Source: Calditrichia bacterium (lineage in GTDB: Bacteria > Calditrichota > Calditrichia > RBG-13-44-9 > J042). From it: DNA of 7,307 nt. A program made the translations under genes and the position numbers. The notes under the pieces are model-generated. The model saw nothing but the letters and a program-made list of their open reading frames with translations, was not told where the DNA came from and made no database searches. Location: NCBI GenBank assembly GCA_030430345.1, contig JAUIFT010000114.1, positions 1 to 7,307 on the forward strand, in the 5' to 3' direction. Shown here in pieces: positions 1-6,194 of the stretch (position 1 is its first letter; every line of letters starts with the position of its first letter).

Positions 1-545
1 TATTGATTCCAGCAACATTGATCTCCGTGCAGCCGGAAAAAGCGGCACACACCAGTGATAATTACCAGCCGGAAAAGCAGGCTGAAGACCGCATGATTAC
101 CCGCAGCTCTCTGGAAAGACATCTCGAGAACAGTCCTGCAACTTTTCAAAAAGGGCTGATTGTCAGATCCTTGCCGAACGGCGCCGCAAAAAAGACCCGC
201 CGCTATATTGCTGAAGCGCCCCCGTTTTTCTCGCTGGACGCGATGCAATATTTGAACGGGCTTCCCCTGGAACATCTGCTGGTAGATATTCCCTCCATCG
301 ATCGCATGTTTGACGAGGGACGGCTAAGCTGCCATCATTTATTTTGGAATGTGCCGGCGGGAACGCATCAGCAGACAATGGATACCCATCTTCAAAAGAC
401 AATTACGGAAATGCTCTATATTCCCAATAATATTCCCGATGGGCAGTATATGGTGAATATTCAAATCCCTAATTTTATCCTCGATGCTGCCCCTTCCCGG
501 GTATTGGTTTATCCGGCCCAAATAATCCCGCAGGACGATCGATGA
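1..545 (+). CDS. Cyclase family protein (kynurenine formamidase-like), C-terminal part
   Basis: This is the 3' part of a gene cut by the window edge. The frame is open from the first complete codon (position 3) to the TGA at 543-545, giving about 180 visible residues where the family usually has about 200-270. The visible part matches the second half of the metal-dependent cyclase family (PF04199, kynurenine formamidase-like): a GLIVRSLPN strand (residues 51-59), an HLLVDIPSID segment (91-100), a following HH pair (111-112) in the place of the family's second His, and a Glu in TITEMLY (136) where the family has its active-site Glu. The N-terminal HxGTHxD metal motif would lie upstream and cannot be checked. 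The family hydrolyses amide or lactone-type bonds in the cytoplasm; the substrate here is unknown. The TTG at position 3 is unlikely to be the true start. The stop overlaps the ATG of the next gene (ATGA), which suggests an operon. Confidence 0.8.
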   Translation, partial: LIPATLISVQPEKAAHTSDNYQPEKQAEDRMITRSSLERHLENSPATFQKGLIVRSLPNGAAKKTRRYIAEAPPFFSLDAMQYLNGLPLEHLLVDIPSIDRMFDEGRLSCHHLFWNVPAGTHQQTMDTHLQKTITEMLYIPNNIPDGQYMVNIQIPNFILDAAPSRVLVYPAQIIPQDDR

Positions 546-910
546 GTTACCAGGGAATGTCAATCCGCACCTTCATTGGTGCAAAGAACTTTCTTGAATC
601 CCGCGAATTTTATCAAGCACTCGGTTTTCAGGAAATGATCATCGACCCGAAGATGAGTTTGTTCAAGGTGAATGAACAACTGAGTTTTTACCTGCAGGAT
701 TATTACGTGAAAGATTGGGTAGATAATTCCATGATGCTATTGGAAGTGGATGATCTCGATAAATGTTCGGCAGAGTTATTGGAAAAACGATTGGGAGAAA
801 AATTCAGCAATGTTCGTTTTACCGATATTAAAGAATATGATTGGGGCCGGGAAATTTTTATGCACGATCCGGCCGGGGTGTTGTGGCATTTTTGTCAATT
901 TTATCGATGA
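542..910 (+). CDS. VOC (glyoxalase/bleomycin-resistance fold) family protein
   Basis: This 122-residue protein has the length of a single VOC domain with two beta-alpha-beta-beta-beta modules. Family marks are the helix with FYQALGF (residues 23-29), the strand-turn MMLLEVDDLDK at 64-74 starting the second module, and the C-terminal HDPAGVLWHFCQFY (108-121), which matches the usual 'DPdGnlwhf' ending. The His/Glu metal ligands of glyoxalase I are not evident in the first strand (RTFIGA), so it may be a non-metal or divergent member and the reaction cannot be named. The ATG at 542 overlaps the stop of the cyclase gene, and an AGGA at 532-535 gives a reasonable Shine-Dalgarno at 6-nt spacing, so translation is probably coupled. 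A second Met at residue 6 is a possible alternative start. The gene ends 48 bp before the convergent DUF1295 gene. Confidence 0.82.
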   Translation: MSYQGMSIRTFIGAKNFLESREFYQALGFQEMIIDPKMSLFKVNEQLSFYLQDYYVKDWVDNSMMLLEVDDLDKCSAELLEKRLGEKFSNVRFTDIKEYDWGREIFMHDPAGVLWHFCQFYR

Positions 911-958
911 TGACGATGTACGACGGTACCGGCGGTGAAACGTCCACCAAAACCAAAA

Positions 959-1732
959 TCACCCCCGCGGAAACCAGGGGAAAAACGCATTGGTTCGCCG
1001 GATGTAATCCGCATATCCCGGTTTGTTTTTTTTCATCCCCCGTTCCAACATTGCCACCCCGGACACCTTCAGAAGCAGATAGGTCATTAGTAACGGACTG
1101 AAAATTGTCCAGGCACCGCCGGCTGCCACGGCGATCAGGTAAAATCCCCACCATTGCGCCGCATCGCCAAAGTAATTGGGATGACGGGTGTAGCGCCAAA
1201 CACCTTCGGTAAACAGTTTTCCGCGGTTCTCCGGATTCGCTTTAAATTTGGAAAGTTGCCAGTCTCCAGCCGCCTCAAAATAAAAACCAACTAGCCAGAT
1301 TAGCAAACCGCCAAGATCAATCCAACCCAGTGCCGGGGCAGATGGATTACTTTGGGCCGCATAAAGCGGGGCGGCAATAATCCAAAGCAACGTGCCCTGC
1401 AGAAGAAAGACCTTTAGATAACTGCGCCACCACCATTGAGGGCCATTTTCTTCCCGCCACTGCTGGTAGCGATAATCTTCCGGCTTTCCGCGGTTGCGCC
1501 AGAAAATGTATGCGGATAAACGCAATGCCCAAATAGTTACTAATGCGCAGATTAACCATTGCCGGGGATGCGCCTCACCGGGAATTAAGAGAAAATAGCT
1601 CCAGGCACAGATTGCAAAACCGCTTCCCCAAAAGATATCGGCAATGCTGGCATCGCGCAGGCGAAGGCTGAGCAGCCACAATAAGGTGATGCAAATAAAA
1701 ATGATCGCAGCACTAATCAGATAAGCATTCAT
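959..1732 (-). CDS. DUF1295 (steroid 5-alpha-reductase-like) integral membrane protein
   Basis: A polytopic membrane protein of 257 residues. Hydrophobic segments lie at about residues 2-22, 33-50, 58-75, 108-125, 137-154 and 190-225. The family signature is the C-terminal VWRYTRHPNYFGD stretch (178-190), which matches the RHPNYfGE motif of DUF1295 (PF06966), a relative of the steroid 5-alpha reductase and isoprenylcysteine methyltransferase folds. Here the motif's Glu is replaced by Asp. The physiological substrate of bacterial members is generally unknown. The frame can be extended by six codons to a TTG at 1750, but the ATG at 1732 places the first membrane helix at the very N-terminus and is preferred. 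Neither start has a good Shine-Dalgarno. The gene follows porX on the same strand after an 82-bp gap dominated by a perfect palindrome, so it is either co-transcribed with porX or controlled through that element. Confidence 0.85.
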   Translation of the reverse strand: MNAYLISAAIIFICITLLWLLSLRLRDASIADIFWGSGFAICAWSYFLLIPGEAHPRQWLICALVTIWALRLSAYIFWRNRGKPEDYRYQQWREENGPQWWWRSYLKVFLLQGTLLWIIAAPLYAAQSNPSAPALGWIDLGGLLIWLVGFYFEAAGDWQLSKFKANPENRGKLFTEGVWRYTRHPNYFGDAAQWWGFYLIAVAAGGAWTIFSPLLMTYLLLKVSGVAMLERGMKKNKPGYADYIRRTNAFFPWFPRG

Positions 1733-1754
1733 GGGAGAATTTAACTGCAAAGAG

Positions 1755-1806
1755 GCAAATGGGCAAGTAGAGGAAATTCATGAATTTCCTCTACTTGCCC
1801 ATTTGC
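1755..1806. repeat. Perfect 52-bp palindrome between porX and the DUF1295 gene
   Basis: Two 26-nt arms, 1755-1780 and 1781-1806, are exact reverse complements with no spacer. The centre is GAAATTCATGAATTTC and the outer ends are GCAAATGGGC / GCCCATTTGC. Pairing breaks just outside these limits. In RNA it would form a stem of about 24 bp with a CATG loop. It starts 8 bp after the porX stop and ends 22 bp before the DUF1295 ATG. No U-tract follows it on either strand, so it is not a classic intrinsic terminator. It may be a termination or processing hairpin, an mRNA-stabilising stem or an operator; an assembly or amplification artefact is also possible. Confidence 0.95.
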
Positions 1807-1814
1807 TCATTTTA

Positions 1815-3377
1815 TTATTTCGGTTGCAGACGAATCACCGGAAGCACCATCTCTTCCAGGGAAATGCCGCCATGCTGAAAACTGTCCCGGTAATAAGACA
1901 AATACTTATGATAATTGGTCGGATAGACAAAGTAATAGTCTTCCTTAGCGACGATATAGTTGATGTTGAAATTCCGCCGGGGAAGCTTGCCATCGAGGGG
2001 ATTGCGGATAAAAAAAGCATGCTTGTTATCGACCTTCAGATTACGGCCGTATTTGTAGCGCAGATTCGTGGAGGTTTCCCGGTCGCCCAGCACTTTCGTG
2101 CCGCGCATACAGCGAATACTACCGTGGTCGCTGGTCACGATAATGGTCAGGTCTTTCCGCTCCGACAATTTCTGGAACACCCGGTAGATCGGTGAATGCT
2201 CGAACCAGGAGCAGGTCAGCGAACGGTAGGAAGATTCATCCGGCGCGATTTGCTTCAGGATGGGTAAGTCCGAGCGGCTGTGGGCAAGAATATCGACAAA
2301 GTTAACCACGATACTTAACAAGGGCGTATCGAGATAGGAAGAGAGGTTCTTTTCCAGATTGCGCGCTTCATCAACGGAGATGATCTTAGTATAGCGCGGC
2401 TGATTGCGCAGCTTTAATCCGAGCAAACGCAGCTGATCATACATCAACTGGCCTTCGTGGCGATTGCGGCTATGATCGTCGTCTTCGCCCTGCGCCCACA
2501 TTTCCGGGTAGCGCCGTTCCAGCTCGCTGGGCAATAATCCGCTGAAAATAGCATTGCGGGAAAACGGCGTGGCCGTGGGCAGAATGCTAAAATGGTAATC
2601 TTTCTGAATATTATAGTAATTATAGAAATATTTCTCCATCGCCATCCACTGATCGAGTCGCATACAGTCGATAACCATGAAGACAACTTTTTTGCCTTCC
2701 TTTAATTCCGGATAAACAAATTTTTCGATAATATCATGAGAAAGTGTCGGGCGATCCTCTTTTTCCGCATTCACCCAATTGATGTAATTCTTTTCAATGT
2801 ATTTCCCAAATTCAACATTACACTCCCGGCGCTGATTGTAAAGAATTTCCCGTAACTCTTCATCTGGCACAGTATCCAGCTCCAAATCCCAGTTACAGAT
2901 TTTCTGGAACATCTCGATCCAGTCTTCGGGATACATATGGGACATCAACTGCATGGTAATTTTGTTAATTTCCTGGGTATAATCGCGGGTGATTTTTTTC
3001 TGGGAAATATCACGCGATTCCAGGATCTTTTTTGCAGCAATTAATATCTGGCTGGGATTTACCGGTTTGGTGAGATAGTCGGTAATTTGTGCCCCGATGG
3101 CATCCTCCATCAGGCTTTCTTCTTCGCTTTTGGTAATCATAATTACCGGCAGGCCGGGACTGACTTTCTTAATCTCGCCGAGGGCGGTGAGACCATCCTG
3201 GCCGGGCATCATTTCGTCCAGTAAAACAAGGTCAAAAGAGGTTTGTTTGAGGAGGTCGAGGCCGTCTTCCGCATTGGTTGCGGTTTCGACATCGTAGCCT
3301 TTCTCTTGCAGGAAAAGGATATGCGGTTGTAAGAATTCAATTTCGTCGTCCACCCAAAGGATTTTGGCTTTGTTCAT
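1815..3377 (-). CDS. porX: PorX-like response regulator: receiver domain plus PglZ (alkaline phosphatase superfamily) domain
   Basis: A 520-residue two-domain regulator, close to the length of P. gingivalis PorX. Residues 1-120 form a CheY-like receiver: acidic D10-D11, phosphoacceptor D54 in LVLLDEMMPG, T82 and K104 (LTKP) are all present. A helical linker (about 125-220) leads to a PglZ/alkaline-phosphatase-superfamily domain (about 228-515). Candidate metal and catalytic residues are D237 (MVID), T270 (PTATPFSRN), D362 and H366 (FVDILAH), D417-H418 (SDHG) and H502 (QHGG). T270 is one off the nucleophile I recall for P. gingivalis PorX (T271). Published work assigns PorX phosphodiesterase activity on oligonucleotides and control of type IX secretion; that role here is inferred. 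ATG at 3377 is chosen because GAAGGA lies 6 nt upstream; the adjacent TTG at 3380 adds one residue only. No PorY-like sensor kinase lies in the window. The PglZ domain alone also occurs in BREX phage defence, but the receiver fusion argues for PorX. Confidence 0.93.
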   Translation of the reverse strand: MNKAKILWVDDEIEFLQPHILFLQEKGYDVETATNAEDGLDLLKQTSFDLVLLDEMMPGQDGLTALGEIKKVSPGLPVIMITKSEEESLMEDAIGAQITDYLTKPVNPSQILIAAKKILESRDISQKKITRDYTQEINKITMQLMSHMYPEDWIEMFQKICNWDLELDTVPDEELREILYNQRRECNVEFGKYIEKNYINWVNAEKEDRPTLSHDIIEKFVYPELKEGKKVVFMVIDCMRLDQWMAMEKYFYNYYNIQKDYHFSILPTATPFSRNAIFSGLLPSELERRYPEMWAQGEDDDHSRNRHEGQLMYDQLRLLGLKLRNQPRYTKIISVDEARNLEKNLSSYLDTPLLSIVVNFVDILAHSRSDLPILKQIAPDESSYRSLTCSWFEHSPIYRVFQKLSERKDLTIIVTSDHGSIRCMRGTKVLGDRETSTNLRYKYGRNLKVDNKHAFFIRNPLDGKLPRRNFNINYIVAKEDYYFVYPTNYHKYLSYYRDSFQHGGISLEEMVLPVIRLQPK

Positions 3378-3383
3378 CAATCG

Positions 3384-3389
3384 TCCTTC
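3384..3389 (-). promoter_or_regulatory. Ribosome binding site of porX
   Basis: GAAGGA on the - strand stands 6 nt before the ATG at 3377. This spacing favours the ATG over the preceding TTG as the start codon. Confidence 0.7.
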
Positions 3390-3538
3390 AATTTTTCTAT
3401 TGTGCTCGTTCTGTCAGTTAGTGCTGTTCGGTGGCGTTTTTTTCGATATGAATCCTTAAAAGATGGTTGTTTTTTTACGTTTTGAATATCTTTCTAAAAC
3501 TATAAACTTAGTTCGCAGGTGATTTTTGAGAGTATGAC

Positions 3539-3585
3539 TGCGCTCCGCTGAGTGAGTGAAATTATTAGCGACCAGCGGGAGCGCA
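3539..3585. repeat. Imperfect inverted repeat downstream of the ompA-like gene
   Basis: The left arm TGCGCTCCGCTG (3539-3550) pairs with the right arm CAGCGGGAGCGCA (3573-3585) over 12 pairs with one bulged base, around a 22-nt AT-rich loop. It lies 84 bp past the ompA-like stop and is much more GC-rich than its surroundings. No U-run follows on the - strand, so it is not a standard intrinsic terminator. It may be a transcript-end or processing stem, or one copy of a dispersed palindromic repeat. Confidence 0.7.
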
Positions 3586-3668
3586 ACTATATTATCGAGA
3601 CTTTCAGGTCCGGCAAGGATTCTGATCTGTCACAATACATCACTTGTTCTTGCTAAAACCAGTCTTTT

Positions 3669-5156
3669 CTATTCACTATCAGTCGGAATATCCGGATGAA
3701 TAACAATATCGATCCGGCGGTTTTTCGCACGGCCTTCCCGGGTTTCGTTGTTGGCAATCGGCTTATTTTCGCCATAACCGACGGCATCGATTTGATCGCG
3801 ATTCATATTGCTCATATTCGCCAGTAAATACTGGCGAACCGCTTCCGCCCGCTCCTGGGAAAGTTCCAGGTTCTTGTTGTCCGAGCCATGCGAGTCGGTG
3901 TGTCCCTCGATGGTCAGACGGCTCCCCGGAAAGGTGTTGATCGCATTTTGCACCCGGGTAAGCAGACTGAAATATTTCGGCTCAATCACGGACTTGTTTA
4001 CGGCGAAGTTGAGTCCCACCAAACGGAGGATTACGTCATTTTTCTGGCGGAAGACACGGGCTTCTTCCCGGTCGAACATTTTTTCCACGGTTGCGAATTG
4101 CTGACGAATCCGCTCCTGTGCTTCTATACGCTCTTTCAGGGCAGACTGTTCCTGGGCAATGACCCCCAATTGACTTTCCATTTCCGTGATGCGCGCTTTC
4201 AGGTCGACAATCTGCTGATCGCGATCGGCGAGGTCCTGGGTGAGGCGCTCTACCTGGTCCTGCTTGGTGCGGATATAATCGATGATTTTATCGGCAGGCT
4301 TGTCATAACCTTCATCAAATTCCGCCACGGCATCCATCGAAGATGCAATGGCCTGTAACGGCATTTCTGCTTCCAATAGTAAATCTTCCAGATCTTTTTT
4401 CTGATCCTTGAAGGATTTGATTTTTTGCGCAAGATAAAGGGCGTGCTTCGCTTCATATTTGGCCTGTTGAGCGAGACTGCGGGCAACGTCTTTATCATAG
4501 CGGTTTTCTTCCAGTTCCTGTTCGGCTTTCGCGACCAAACTGCGGGCGCGTTCCAAAGTGATCGGCGCGCGATCTTTGACTTTCTGTTTGTCGGCAGCGA
4601 CTAGCAAAGCACGAGTTTCATTGAGATAATTGGCTTTGATTGCTTCCAGCTCCGCCTGGCGAAAAAGTGCTTCCGCCTCACTGGATTTTTTCTTGGCATT
4701 ATTGACGTTGCCATCTTCCAACTTCATGGCGGCTTCCCGGAATTTTTCCTCGCCTTTATCCCACAAGATTTGGGTGTATTTATCCGCATTGGCTTTCAGT
4801 GCATCCTGGCGCGCCTTGATGGAAAAATTCAAGGTCACTTCCGCCAGTTTGGTGGCTTCGATCGCCTTGTTAAAATAAGCGACAGAGGCTTTCAGTTTTT
4901 TGCGAATGTTGTCGAGGTTTTTCCCCCGGTCGTATTCGGATTCCGCTTCCCGGTGGAGTTTAATCGCCTGACTATAGTTTTTTGGGGAAAGATATTTGGC
5001 CTGCGCTTCGTCAGCAGACTTTAAACTGGCGTTTGCTTCCTGAAAAAGGGTTTCTTTGACACCCTGAGCGAAAATTGTCTGGGTACCCGCAAGCAGCAGC
5101 AATACCAGCAGTAATTTTCCAAAACCACTGACCGATTGCACACGATTCCGCTTCAT
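3669..5156 (-). CDS. Exported OmpA-family peptidoglycan-binding protein with N-terminal helical repeats
   Basis: A 495-residue envelope protein. Residues 1-30 form a signal peptide (basic start, LLLVLLLLAG core, likely cleavage after IFA30). There is no lipobox Cys. Residues about 50-244 hold three related helical units of roughly 55 residues (about 50-105, 122-176, 190-244), Ala/Glu/Lys-rich and reminiscent of DUF4398-type regions found in other OmpA-family proteins. Residues about 297-365 are a heptad-rich coiled coil. Residues about 374-488 form an OmpA C-terminal domain: LTIEGHTDSHG, then NLELSQERAEAV. D421 and R436 have the 15-residue spacing of the Asp/Arg pair that binds diaminopimelate in Acinetobacter OmpA. 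No outer-membrane beta-barrel is apparent, so a periplasmic protein tethering the envelope to peptidoglycan is likely. The ATG at 5156 is supported by a strong AAGGAG. The gene lies upstream of porX on the same strand and is divergent from the sigma factor gene. Confidence 0.92.
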   Translation of the reverse strand: MKRNRVQSVSGFGKLLLVLLLLAGTQTIFAQGVKETLFQEANASLKSADEAQAKYLSPKNYSQAIKLHREAESEYDRGKNLDNIRKKLKASVAYFNKAIEATKLAEVTLNFSIKARQDALKANADKYTQILWDKGEEKFREAAMKLEDGNVNNAKKKSSEAEALFRQAELEAIKANYLNETRALLVAADKQKVKDRAPITLERARSLVAKAEQELEENRYDKDVARSLAQQAKYEAKHALYLAQKIKSFKDQKKDLEDLLLEAEMPLQAIASSMDAVAEFDEGYDKPADKIIDYIRTKQDQVERLTQDLADRDQQIVDLKARITEMESQLGVIAQEQSALKERIEAQERIRQQFATVEKMFDREEARVFRQKNDVILRLVGLNFAVNKSVIEPKYFSLLTRVQNAINTFPGSRLTIEGHTDSHGSDNKNLELSQERAEAVRQYLLANMSNMNRDQIDAVGYGENKPIANNETREGRAKNRRIDIVIHPDIPTDSE

Positions 5157-5162
5157 TGTGAT

Positions 5163-5170
5163 TTCTCCTT
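5163..5170 (-). promoter_or_regulatory. Ribosome binding site of the ompA-like gene
   Basis: AAGGAGAA on the - strand lies 6 nt before the ATG at 5156 (8 nt measured from the AAGGAG core). It is a strong Shine-Dalgarno and fixes the start that yields the signal peptide. Confidence 0.8.
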
Positions 5171-5409
5171 GAATTCTGATAACATAGGGATGGTAAAAGT
5201 TTTTGACATATCGTTATCTATTGTCGATGTTTTTCTGCCCTACTTGATTCTTTTGCAGAAAATATAAAAGAATGCATGTGGCTGGGATAATATAAAGAAT
5301 GTTTGTTACTGGCGTTAGTAAAAATGTATTCAATTTTCGCGGCAGGTAAAACCGCTTTGCCCGCCATTTTTACGACCGTTTAAAGATTATTGGTAGTTTG
5401 AAAACCTCT

Positions 5410-5431
5410 TTTTGCACATCACCGTGCAAAA
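5410..5431. promoter_or_regulatory. Perfect dyad TTTTGCAC-N6-GTGCAAAA, operator-like
   Basis: Eight-base arms (5410-5417 and 5424-5431) are exact inverted repeats around ATCACC. There is no trailing U-tract in the right place on either strand, so an operator or enhancer site fits better than a terminator. The GCAC/GTGC core resembles NtrC-type enhancer sites, although those usually have 7 nt between the GCAC and GTGC cores rather than 6. The binding protein is unknown. Confidence 0.45.
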
Positions 5432-5489
5432 TCCGTTGAAATTTCCTGTTAATATCACCTGAATCCCGCTAAAAATAAGCCTTTCTTAA

Positions 5490-5505
5490 TGGCACATGAT
5501 TTGAT
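5490..5505 (+). promoter_or_regulatory. Possible sigma54-type -24/-12 promoter
   Basis: TGGCAC-N5-TTGAT matches the sigma54 layout TGGCAC-N5-TTGCA/T with correct spacing; the only key deviation is GA instead of GC at -12. Transcription would begin near 5515, about 100 nt before the sigma gene, with the dyad at 5410-5431 at roughly -95, a usual enhancer distance. Such a match can arise by chance, so confidence is low. Confidence 0.25.
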
Positions 5506-5559
5506 TCAGATCAGGTTTTCGAAAATCAATCATCTATCCGAAAAGTTGACTGAATAATG

Positions 5560-5601
5560 GCAAGAGCTGCTGTTAGTAATGCAAGAGCTGCTGTTAGTAA
5601 T
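5560..5601 (+). repeat. Two perfect tandem copies of a 21-bp unit before the ECF sigma gene
   Basis: 5560-5580 and 5581-5601 are identical (unit begins GCAAGAGCTGCTG and ends TTAGTAAT). The array ends 5 nt before the sigma gene's Shine-Dalgarno and 17 nt before its ATG. It is too short and has no spacers, so it is not a CRISPR. It may be a recent slippage duplication in the 5' untranslated region, or a duplicated regulator site. Confidence 0.95.
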
Positions 5602-5606
5602 GAATG

Positions 5607-5612
5607 AAAGGA
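5607..5612 (+). promoter_or_regulatory. Ribosome binding site deciding the ECF sigma gene start
   Basis: AAAGGA lies 6 nt before the ATG at 5619. The upstream in-frame ATG at 5604 overlaps this site and has no Shine-Dalgarno of its own, so the downstream ATG is preferred. Confidence 0.7.
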
Positions 5613-5618
5613 AATATT

Positions 5619-6134
5619 ATGGAAGTTGCCAATTCGTTGCAAAATACTGTTAGTCTTGACCGGTTCTTTCGCGAGGAAAGAGTGTTGGAAAAGGTAACCC
5701 GGATTGTCTGTTTTCAGGTAACGGGTTCCTGTGAAGACCGGGAAGATTTAATTGCGGAAATCGTCAAGGTATTATTGTTGAACTTAAATAGGGGATTTTA
5801 CATTCCGGAGAAGGCCACTTTTAATGCCTACCTGCGTGGCATTGTCCGTCACAAAATCAGCGATTACTTTCGGCGAAAAAAATTCGCATCGTTCTCTGAA
5901 GCGCACGAACCCGCTTACGAGGGGAGAAGTGAAAAACTACTTTTGCTGGCAGAGGAAAAACAACAGTTGCGGAAATCGATACAAAAGTTGGATCGAAAAT
6001 ATCAATCAGTAATTATACTCCGCTATTTTCACCAGTCCGGCATTGCCGAAATTGCCGAGCAATTAAATATCGACGAACGGATGGTGTATAACCGCATCCA
6101 TTACGGCTTGCGAAAGTTGCGGGATTATGTTTGA
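5619..6134 (+). CDS. RNA polymerase sigma factor, ECF (sigma-70) family
   Basis: A 171-residue two-domain sigma factor, a normal ECF length. Region 2 lies at about residues 20-88: the EDLIAEIVKVLL helix (42-53), the FNAYLRGIVRHKISDYFRRKK stretch at 68-88 corresponding to 2.3-2.4 (promoter melting and -10 recognition). Region 4 is at about 116-171, with LDRKYQSVIILRYF followed by a helix-turn-helix (GIAEIAEQLNIDERMVYNRI, 141-160) for -35 recognition. It directs core RNA polymerase to a small set of promoters. No anti-sigma gene follows; the next gene, 197 bp downstream, is an unrecognised exported or membrane protein with a single-gene look. The ATG at 5604 would add five residues (MKGNI) but lacks a Shine-Dalgarno. 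In P. gingivalis, PorX acts with the ECF factor SigP, so this is a candidate functional partner of the porX located 2.2 kb away; that is inferred from proximity. Confidence 0.9.
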   Translation: MEVANSLQNTVSLDRFFREERVLEKVTRIVCFQVTGSCEDREDLIAEIVKVLLLNLNRGFYIPEKATFNAYLRGIVRHKISDYFRRKKFASFSEAHEPAYEGRSEKLLLLAEEKQQLRKSIQKLDRKYQSVIILRYFHQSGIAEIAEQLNIDERMVYNRIHYGLRKLRDYV

Positions 6135-6194
6135 ATTCCTCTGCCGGACTCTCAGTAAGTTCGCCTGAATGCTAACAGCGCTTTGACGAATTCA

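Larger units (their letters stand above)
3378..3668. other. Intergenic region between the ompA-like gene and porX
   Basis: About 290 bp without a credible reading frame. It should contain the 3' untranslated region of the ompA-like gene and, if porX has its own start of transcription, the porX promoter. It is AT-rich near porX, with T-runs on the + strand at about 3438-3444 and 3470-3476. I could not identify a convincing -35/-10 pair or a Bacteroidetes-type -33/-7 pair. The only clear structure is the imperfect inverted repeat at 3539-3585. Confidence 0.5.
5171..5618. other. Divergent AT-rich regulatory region between the ompA-like gene and the ECF sigma gene
   Basis: About 450 bp without a plausible gene. 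It must hold the starts for transcription in both directions unless upstream genes are involved. Visible elements are a dyad (5410-5431), a sigma54-like match (5490-5505), a TTTTCGAAAA palindrome (5516-5525) and a 21-bp tandem duplication (5560-5601). A perfect TTGACA at 5203-5208 on the + strand has no good -10 partner. Several AT-rich tracts around 5265-5300 could serve as -10 regions toward the ompA-like gene, but none can be picked with confidence. Confidence 0.5.

Noticed and set aside
858..1199. Open frames on both strands over the DUF1295 3' end
   Set aside because: They are shadows of the DUF1295 frame, which has a clear family motif; the alternatives are low-complexity and span the VOC stop.
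1755..1806. Palindrome as a simple rho-independent terminator of porX
   Set aside because: No U-tract follows on the - strand (CTCTTTGCAG comes next) and there is no loop in the DNA palindrome; left as an unexplained inverted repeat.
1731..2195. 154-codon open frame on the + strand opposite the porX 3' end
   Set aside because: It runs antisense to the conserved PglZ domain, starts at the DUF1295 start region and crosses the palindrome; its product resembles no family.
1815..3377. PglZ domain as a sign of a BREX phage-defence island
   Set aside because: BREX PglZ proteins are longer and accompanied by BrxC, PglX and BrxL; here the domain is fused to a receiver and no such neighbours exist.
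3888..4358. 156-codon open frame on the + strand inside the ompA-like gene
   Set aside because: It is antisense to the well-supported OmpA domain and coiled-coil coding sequence, with no Shine-Dalgarno and no family likeness.
5203..5231. TTGACA on the + strand as a sigma70 promoter
   Set aside because: At 16-18 bp spacing there is no TATAAT-like hexamer, and the site is about 400 bp from the sigma gene.
5560..5601. Tandem repeats as the start of a CRISPR array
   Set aside because: Only two directly adjoining 21-bp copies, no spacers and no cas genes.
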